Below are positions 56,892 through 64,000 of a DNA stretch of 64,000 bases, one piece after another. The stretch comes from Peribolospora baueri (Eukaryota > Basidiomycota > Peribolosporomycetes > Peribolosporales > Peribolosporaceae): the NCBI GenBank assembly GCA_029717555.1, contig JAMDHS010000019.1, positions 214,941-278,940 on the forward strand. Reading direction: 5' to 3'. The stretch's first letter is position 1. Every line of letters starts with the position of its first letter. Under the pieces are notes generated by a model that was not told the origin of the DNA, made no database searches, and saw nothing but the letters and a program-made list of their open reading frames with translations. A program made the translations under genes and the position numbers.

Positions 56892-57174
56892 GCGCCTGAT
56901 AGCTGAGCGTCGACCGAGTAGTGCAAACGCCCACGTTGGTCGTGTGCGTCTTGACGCTCCTTGGAGGCAGAACGAGCGTGCACACCTCGATCACACGCGT
57001 GGTGGGTCCGCGTATCGCCGAAGGGGCGCGTCGCGCGCCCGGGCGCGTAAATTTGACGTGGTGCGCGGCCAACCCTTCCTGGGCGACCTCCACGACGTAT
57101 CCCATCCGCCATCTTCATCGTGGGTCAACAGCACTTCGAACGACTTCAAGCAGTTCGGAAGGGGGCCTCCTCCC
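56892..57174. promoter_or_regulatory. Divergent promoter of two unrecognised nuclear-type proteins
   Basis: 283 bp between start codons of the coiled-coil and amphipathic-helix genes. A GCGCGTCGCGCGCCCGGGCGCG palindrome-like CpG-rich stretch lies near 57027-57048. It may be a binding site or a local secondary structure. Confidence 0.45.
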
Positions 57175-60100
57175 ATGTCTCCTTCTTCTCGTCAAGCCAA
57201 GGGCCGGGGGAAAGGAGACACCCCGGACCCGCTTGCTCGCGTCTCCTCCTTGTGGGGCTACCTCGGCCGCGAGCTCGACTCGTTTTGGCGCGGAGTCAAA
57301 GGCGAAACGGAGGTGAGTTGGCGAGGAGGACCGCTTTTTATTTCTCAATAATAGGTAATTGATCCTTTATCATCCATTTTGTCTTCTTGTCTGCCAGTTC
57401 TCCAAGCGCAAGCGTGACAACCGCCCAGCCCAGCCTGGAAGGAGTGCTAAGCGTCGACGACTGGATGGCGACGATCAGGGGCAATCCGTCAGTGATGACA
57501 CAAGCCCATTCGATTCCTCCAATTCTCGTCTCTCGACATCGAGAGTATCTGCAGTGCAGCGTCACGTTGACCCGTTCTCTACGTCCCGCCCGCGCGTTTC
57601 CAACATCGTCTCCAACATCGAAAAGACCTATGGCGACCTTTCGAACGGCATCCTGCGCTCAGACTCCATGCGATCGAGGAATGGATCTGTTAGTGTTCAA
57701 TCCAGGGGGTCTGTCGAACCGCTGGCAGACCAGAGCTGGGAGCGAGATGACGATATTAAGATACCAGGTGGGCTATCTCGTCGTCTCTCGTTCGCCATGC
57801 CCTTCCCCCCGTCCTTTGGATCCTTCAAATCCACGGTACTGGGTTTTGGAAAGTTGTCAGGCAGCGCAGACGGGAATTTGGCCAACGGTGGAAATACACA
57901 GCGACAGTCTCGGCCCAACCCAACCACTGGTGAAGCGCCGGCGCGGACAAACCGGCGCCATGCCCGGTTGGTCCGCTCTGTGAGCGCTCCGAGCAAGGGC
58001 AAAGGCAAGCGCCAGGCAGGCGAGGTGGAGGCGGGCGACCACCCATATGTCGACGCGGGTCTCGGTGGGACCCTGGATCTGGTGGACGAGGAAGGTCACG
58101 AGCATTCAACCGCCGAATCGAGCGTCCGCCTGGCGGCAAGGGCTATGAATGCGCGTGCGATTAAGGAAGAGGAGGCAGAACGACGACGGAAGGAGAAGGA
58201 AGCGGAAAGGAAACGAGAGATGGATCGGAGGAGGATTGAGGAACTGGAGAGGGAAGTAAGAAGGCTGAGGGAAGAGGTGAGTTCCATCTCTTGTGTGGCG
58301 TCTCATAGATGATACTCATTCTCAATTCCCCAATCCGCGCAACTTCATAGTTGAGCGCCCGCTCTATCGCACCAATGCCTCGCCGAACGACCTCTCAGAG
58401 TACACCCATGCCCAACTCGCCAACTCGACAGTCCTCGTTTGCACCATTCTTTTCGTCGATGCTAGCCTCCTCTACGCCCCTCGCCGTTCCCTCAGGATCC
58501 GGTTTTCCACCGCCACCTCCACCACCTCCGCCCCGTCCAGAAGGCTCCCCTCTCTCCTGGGCTTCTCAGATCCCTAATCGCGATCCGGCAGAAACAATGT
58601 ACGCCCAGGCGCGCGCCCGCCTGCGTCCTACTCCCCCCAAGCGTGCTAGTCACCTCACTGGGCCGTCAGCCTCGTCCGTCCCTCCGCCGAAATTCCTTCA
58701 TCAGGGCGTAGCAACCGTCGGTATGGGAGACGTGGACATGGACAGGTTTTTGGAGGAGCTCAAGAGCGTCAGGTTGAAGCGGTCTGCTCCTACCGATGCG
58801 AACGCTTATGAGGAAACTGGAAGCAGAGGTGATTTAGGCTCAGAGGCGCAGATGAGGAGGTTGGGGACGGGGTCGGGCCTGCAAGAGGAACACGAAATCC
58901 AGGAAGTATGGGATATGCCACAAGAGCGTCAGGAGGAAAGGGAGAGTTTCGCGGCTGCCAGTGGAGGTGAGGCAATGGAGGCGCAAGAACAAGTCGAAAA
59001 GGAAGCCTCCCGTGCGGTGGAGGGCAGTAAAAGCGATCATGTCGACCTTCTCCCATCTCAGGTGCTTGGTGGGGACCAAGATCTCTCTGCGGAGCCTTCT
59101 TCTCCCGAACTGCCACCCCCGCCTACCTCCATCTTCCTTCGCCCTGTTGACCCGCCCTCGCCCTCTCCGTCCCCCCGCAAAGTCTCCTCCCCCTCGCCGA
59201 GACGAAAAGCGCCTGAACCATTGGGCGAGGACGCGGAGTATGATCCACTTGGGTCACGGTCTAGGGAGACCTCGGCCCCCCTTCCTCCCGGGTTATCGCC
59301 GCGTCAAAGGACGCCTGGGCCGAAAAAGAGGCGGCCAAGGAGGGTCAGTCGAGCTCGTCACGGAGACGAAGGCGGGGACAGTCTGATGCTGGAGGGGGAG
59401 GGGGAGGAGGAGAGCCAGCGTGTCGGTGGACATGAGAATGACGAAGCGGCTTTTCAAAGCGGCCATCGCTCTCCGGCCTCCGACAAGCAAGGTCAGCCCG
59501 CCAGCGGTACCAAAGCGGATCTACTTCGAAGACCCTCCCACTCTCAGGACTCCCCTTATCGCCATAAGCCGGCTCGTCGAGTCTCTTCCTTCTCTTCCTT
59601 TTCCGCAACTCGGGTCTCATCGTCCGCGGGGACTGCTGGTATAAGGCCTGCTCATAGGCACGTAGCCAGTGGGCAGGAGAGAGAATTTCCTATTACTAGG
59701 GGACAATTCTCCGACGCTTTTCAAGACGATGAAGAAGCCTACAAGGACGACGACGACCTATCGGACGAGATCATCTCCACTGGCGTCCGCGCTGCCCAGC
59801 TCGCACTGATCAGCCCTGGTCGAAGTCCCGTCCAAAGCCCACGGAGGACCGAGAGCCCACGTCAATCTCCTCTGCGCCGCCGCTATAGTCGTTCTCGCGT
59901 TGACCAGCTTCACCAGCAGGCGGAAGAGGAACACGTCGACGACACCGACAGTCCCCCCAGCCTCACTTTCTCTGGCTCTGGCTCTGGTTCTGGCTCGTCT
60001 TTTACGAGCGCCACTGCAGGACAATTTAAAGGGATAAAGCCCGACCTTGGAGGCCGGTGGACTACTCCTCCTCCTATCGAAGAGCGCCCTCCGTACGGCG

Positions 60101-60222
60101 CGCAAAGGCCGAGACTCTCGAAGGAGTTGAGCGAGGCTAAATTTACAACCGCGGATGGGAACCGGGTCGCCGAGGAGGAGGAGGAGGAAGACGCCATCCT
60201 GCTCGTTAATCAGGAAGACTAG
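57175..60222 (+). CDS. Protein with N-terminal amphipathic helix, NLS, coiled coil and poly-Pro, unknown
   Basis: Not recognised. ATG 57175 is followed in 46 residues by ARVSSLWGYLGRELDSFWRGV, which would form an amphipathic helix. A splice then leads to the basic SKRKRDNRPAQPGRSAKRRR, which looks like a bipartite NLS. Middle exon: Ser-rich, with LSFAMPFPPSFGSFKSTVLGFGKL, then a charged helix AIKEEEAERRRKEKEAERKREMDRRRIEELEREVRRLREE. After a further splice comes a [11 protein letters not shown] run, ETMYAQARARLRPTPPKRA and MDRFLEELKSVRLKRS. A long acidic and Ser/Pro-rich tail ends at TAG 60220. Helix plus NLS plus coiled coil resembles inner-nuclear-membrane or basket nucleoporins such as Nup60/Nup1. 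MDRFLEELKSVRLKR resembles an actin-binding WH2 motif. Both are weak, eye-only comparisons. Confidence 0.7.
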
Positions 60223-60821
60223 GAGAAGGACGGAAAGAAGCAAGACGATCGACATCTGTCCAGCTCCAATCAGAGCCAAGTGCCTACGCTGTCTCCTACC
60301 ACGGAGGAGTTGACGTCCATGGACGCTAGGACGTAGATGACTGACATCGGATTCGTCTGTCGGTCACCTCGCCGCTGGTAGCCTCGCCCGTTCATGTGTT
60401 CCCCTTGTCATGTTTCGGAGGAAAACACCAATTTTTTTTTCAACTCGCACGGACCGTTTCCGCCGAATGCCGCGGACGAACCTCTCGGCCGTTCGCACCC
60501 TGTATGCGTTTTGGGGAGCTTCAACTTGATCTCGCTGTGGTGAGAGGATGGAATTGCCTTATCCGTCACTTCGACCGGACGGAGGATTTGCCCACTTAGT
60601 TGCGTTTGTTTGCCCGCATCCTCCCTCACTCAGTCGCGTCTGTCGCATAGACTGTTTCGTCTGCTGATTTACTGTAGTTTCTTGATGCTTCCTTTATATC
60701 TGGTCGTACTTGCATCTAATCTCTTGTCGTCCTTGGACAATTGAATCAGTAGGAACACCTGCTAATCCACTCTGAACGTGCGCTGATGACGCCTGGCGAT
60801 CCTAGAAGCACTCTATAGCTC
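60223..60821. other. Convergent 3' intergenic region
   Basis: About 600 bp between convergent genes. A T9 run at 60432-60440 and AT-richer sequence at 60650-60740 are plausible termination or polyadenylation elements. No gene seen. Confidence 0.4.
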
Positions 60822-62408
60822 TCACTTCTTCCCGGTAGCCCTCTTCTTTCCCGTCCCGCCTCCATCTTGTCCGGAACCAGCTCCCGTGCCCGGTATAAAC
60901 TCCCCGAGCTCGAGTGCGTCGCGGCCAGCTCGATTGATAAGTTTGAACCGGTCTGGGCCAAGATGAATACCGCCGTACTGGAATGGGAGCAGTCAATGTA
61001 ATTACGAAGGTAAAGAGGAAGAGGGAAACGTGAGAAGGAGCGACAGCACTCGCACAAAGACCGTCCACTCTTGGTAACGGACGCGATGGCTCACCCATCT
61101 GGTAACCACAACGATTACGTTCATCACCTCCTGATGATACCCAAGCGATAAGATAGATGGAGACTGGTTAGTGCTCAATATAATTTACTGAGAAAGAGGG
61201 AAGACGGCAAGAAACAAAGGAGAACCGGGGAGCTATAAAGAGACTCACAAGTAGCTGCAGCAAATGAGCTAGCCGTCCGCCCGCAGCGGACTCGCCATCG
61301 TCGTCGTTGTCTGTACGCGAACGACGAAACAGACACAGTTTGTTCCAGGACGATGGCCCAGAAAGTCAGTTATGTCCACAATTTCAGAGTCGGAGAGGTA
61401 AGGAACTGCTAGACGGACGGAGGTCCGCTTACCCTTATGCACAACTCCACCTTTCCCTTCGCACACCCAAGCGTGCATGACCGGGTGTGTGGCCCTCGCT
61501 ATCCGACGATCGGAGAGCAACTGGTTTAGCACGCATGGTACGTCGCTAGGGTCGTTGATCCGAGCAGCGTGGCCTACGAAGGTTGACTTGCGGTCTACAA
61601 GTGCGGGGGCAGACACGATGACGATCTGAGGAGAAGGGGATGGGGATTCAGATGGGATAACCAAGGCCAGAGGTGGATTATCGTCCCTTGATGTAAACTG
61701 CGTTACTGTTCCACCGGCGGACCTGGCAGATGTTGAGCCTGACGGTAGTCGAGACGACGCGGCGGCCGCTCTGGCTTCCTTCTCGTCCGCCACCTGCACG
61801 GCCCTCTCCACCCCCCTCCTCTCCTCCTCCTGTCTTCTCTTCTCCCACCATGCTCCCACTCTCTCTCTTGCCCACTCCACCCCCTCAAACACACACACGT
61901 CTCCTGCCCTCCTATCCACCGCCTCTGAGCTGATGTACGTGCGGAGAATCTCGCCGAACAGACCAGCGTCAACGCCGTGGGAGCCGATATAGCGGGAAAG
62001 GAGCTGGAGTTGAGGCGGCGACGGAGAGGAAGGGTAGCCTGGGGGTAGTGTGATGCTCAGGTGCATGGAGATCTCGTCGTTGGGATGGGGTAATGGCAGG
62101 GTGGTAAAGAGGTTAAATCTTATTTTTTCTCCCGGCTTCCAATTGTCCAACACCGTCGTCACCCCCAGGTCGTCATCCCTGCCAGAGTGTTCATTCTGCT
62201 CCGTTGAGGCCGCTGAGGAAGGTGATGGAGACCTAGACAAGCCTTGAAGCTTAAGAGCGTCGTCACCGTAGATAGCTTTGAGCGCCTGGAGCTCCTCAGC
62301 GATCTGCTGAGAGGAGACAGAAGATTCAACCGACTCGTCTAACTCCAGGCGAGCGATGAGTTCCGTCAGAGCGCTGTCCTCCGGGTTGCCGTCCAAACTG
62401 CCGTCCAT
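60822..62408 (-). CDS. YIH1: Yih1/IMPACT homolog (RWD plus UPF0029 domain)
   Basis: Yih1/IMPACT binds Gcn1 through its RWD domain and restrains Gcn2 activation, linking actin and amino-acid control. ATG 62408 begins MDGSLDGN. The RWD domain has QQIAEELQALKAIYGDDALKL and ISMHLSITLPPGYPSSPSPPQLQL. A basic/acidic linker and Ser-rich spacer follow. The UPF0029 domain starts at PALVDRKSTFVGHAARI and continues with LLSDRRIARATHPVMHAWV. The long frame read on past 61430 gives unrelated residues. A GTAAGC donor and a GTACAG acceptor join instead to DNDDDGESAAGGRLAHLLQLL, the conserved D-GE-AAG-RL block, then EVMNVIVVVTRWYGGIHLGPDRFKLINRAGRDAL. The end GSGQDGGGTGKKRATGKK stops at 60822. The spliced motif is diagnostic. 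Confidence 0.94.
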
Positions 62409-62851
62409 ATCCAGCTACCGCAAGATCCGTCAAGTCGGGGAGCGGCGACGGCCCGACGCCACGGAGGGTGAACTGTCGTAATAATAGCCTTCCTGTGTTT
62501 GGAGAAATGGAAGAAAGACTGGGACGTGCTCGGTCTTCGTCGTCGAAGGGTCTTCTTGCCTTCTGCCTTCACAAAGGACAAACGCAATAAAACACGGTCG
62601 TTCTTCGTAAAATCCTTCTTGGTTTCCGGCGCTCCCTATATACCGTTGCCTTCTTCTCACCTGCAAGAGAAAGCAGAACTTGGAAATGGTCTTCTCCCCC
62701 CAAAAGCGAGCGTCGGGCGACTTAACACGAAGGCAGTACGAACGCAGTGATCGGGGCGCCTTTGCTGCGGCAATATAGCTCCGCCTGGTCACCGCCATCA
62801 TCGTCGACAGAGACGTCTTCGACCATCATCATCCCCGTCGCAACGAGCATC
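62409..62851. promoter_or_regulatory. Divergent intergenic region YIH1 / ARC18
   Basis: About 440 bp between divergent starts. Frames in it (62430-62801 minus, 62499-62750 plus) lack domains. The plus-side part has a GTATACGG-like stretch (CTATATACCG near 62636) that could be a TATA element. Confidence 0.4.
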
Positions 62852-64000
62852 ATGCCGGTGAGGGCCTCCGCTCCATCTTCTCGTCGTGAAGAACCGAAAG
62901 ACATGCTCACACGGAAGATGTCTTGCTTGCCAGGCCTACCACTCTGCTTACAATGACGCGCCGGGTGTCCGCGTCGTCGGCTCGATGAGCATCCTCCCCA
63001 TCCGCACCAAGATCCGTGGTCCGGCACCCCCGCCAGGTGAGTATTGCAGTGGTGGAAAAGAGATAGTGTTATCGGAAAGGTTTGCCTATTTTGTTTGCTC
63101 ATTGTTCTTCTTTGTCCTTCTTCCCCTCCTTCTGGGGTCCTAGTCAACCCGGAAGAGTTTGACATCGTGGACGAGTCACTCGACCTCTTTCGGGCAAACT
63201 CGCTTTTCCGCAACTTTGAGATCAAGGGCGACGCAGATCGGGTGAGTGTCGTAGGATAGTCGTTTGATCGCTTGGTTGCTCGCTCCCAGAACCCCTCATT
63301 CTCCCTCATCTGAGGATATCAATCGCGCTCGCTCTTCCTGCCCGCCCGGTTCTGATATCATTCGTCCGTTCTTTCCTTCACAGGTGCTCATCTATCTCAT
63401 CCTCTTTATCTCCGAGTGCCTCACCAAGGTCGCTTCATTTCGTATTCCTCCCCCGCAAAACGAGGCGTTCAAGAACCTCAACACTCTTGCCCTCGACAAC
63501 TTTGCCCTCCCAGGCGACGCTGGATTTCCGCTCAACTCGCTTTACCATGCCCCTGCGAATAGGATGGACGCCGGTGAGGCTGCGCGTCTTTTTATCTTAT
63601 TTGTTCCCGTCTGTGCTTTATTGTAAAGGAGCCGGCAGTGACATTTCTGCCACGCTCTTTGCTTCGCGCTATTCACTTCTCTTCCCTTCAATCCCTCTTC
63701 CCTGCGCTCTGATTTTCTTGACTTTTGTCCAGACCTCCTCCGTCAATATCTCACCCAGGCGCGACAAGAGACGGCGGCACGTCTTGTTGAGCGCGTCTAC
63801 GTCGATGGCAAGCCTAGCAAGTGGTGGATGGCATTCACAAAGAGGAAGGTACGTTCTGCCCGTCGGTTTTGCGCGTTCGCGCGTTGTTTCGCTCCACCGT
63901 GCTCGGAGGCTTATTTATGTCGAGCATGCGGTCCCCCGGACGGGCATTCTTCTCGGCAGAGACGGTCGCGGCGAGGAGATCTCCGTCGATCTCTTAGAGA
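62852..64000 (+). CDS. ARC18: Arp2/3 complex subunit 3 (ARPC3/Arc18), 3' end outside window
   Basis: ARPC3 is a structural subunit of the Arp2/3 complex that nucleates branched actin. The first coding exon is ATG CCG (62852-62857), followed by a GTGAGG donor and a CTTGCCAG acceptor, giving [10 protein letters not shown]. Next are [74 protein letters not shown] and [56 protein letters not shown] and [16 protein letters not shown] close the visible part at about 63849, followed by a donor. The usual family end (about 6-10 residues after KWWxAFxKR) is not in the window, so the last short exon lies beyond the right edge. The match to ARPC3 is strong throughout. Confidence 0.94.

Noticed and set aside
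61269-61430. Unspliced C-terminus of the YIH1 frame
   Set aside because: It replaces the conserved DDDGESAAGGRLAHLLQ block, which appears in frame after a standard splice.

Overview
This is eukaryotic nuclear DNA from a fungus, most likely a basidiomycete yeast of the Pucciniomycotina (Rhodotorula/Sporobolomyces-like). The evidence is GC-rich DNA, closely packed genes with many short GT-AG introns (mostly about 60-170 nt), Ala/Pro/Ser-rich low-complexity insertions, and fungal orthologs throughout (IDH1/IDH2, GLE1, TRS23, ERJ5, POF1, YIH1). I see no rRNA, tRNA, transposon, CRISPR or other prokaryotic feature. The phylum is an inference; no alignment was run. Gene models were built by hand from open frames, splice signals, phase agreement and remembered family motifs.

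Layout. 1-5 kb: GTR1 (Rag GTPase, cut by the left edge), glycine cleavage H protein, a fungal SAM methyltransferase. 6-12 kb: a CaMKK/Snf1-activating-type kinase, then a SigF/NTF2-like protein that probably runs on into what looks like a separate small gene. 12-18 kb: RBG1/DRG1 GTPase, TCTP (TMA19), POF1-like nucleotidyltransferase. 18-25 kb: alpha/beta hydrolase, a large Ala/Pro/Ser-rich protein, glia maturation factor. 25-34.5 kb: DHA2-type MFS transporter, TRAPP subunit TRS23, MPP-alpha (MAS2), an ER J-protein (ERJ5). 34.8-39.4 kb: IDH1 and IDH2 head to head. 41.9-52.6 kb: an unrecognised coiled-coil protein, a kelch protein, GLE1, an acidic Laa2/aftiphilin-like protein, a cyclophilin with RRM (PPIL4). 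53-64 kb: a second alpha/beta hydrolase, a divergent pair (coiled-coil protein; amphipathic-helix/poly-Pro protein), YIH1/IMPACT, and Arp2/3 subunit ARC18 (cut by the right edge).

Most genes are conserved housekeeping functions: mitochondrial metabolism and import, translation and nutrient signalling (GTR1, kinase, YIH1, RBG1, TCTP), vesicle traffic, mRNA export and branched actin. Eleven neighbouring pairs are divergently transcribed, some across only 100-350 bp. The most notable is IDH1/IDH2, the two subunits of one mitochondrial enzyme sharing a 347-bp intergenic region. A second theme is extreme exon geometry: first coding exons of 3 or 6 nt (GMF, TCTP, ARC18), a 23-nt internal exon beside the lipoyl lysine of the H protein, and a TCTP stop codon that lies directly after an intron. 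I found no convincing new multi-gene system. The best leads are these architectural features and several unrecognised proteins.
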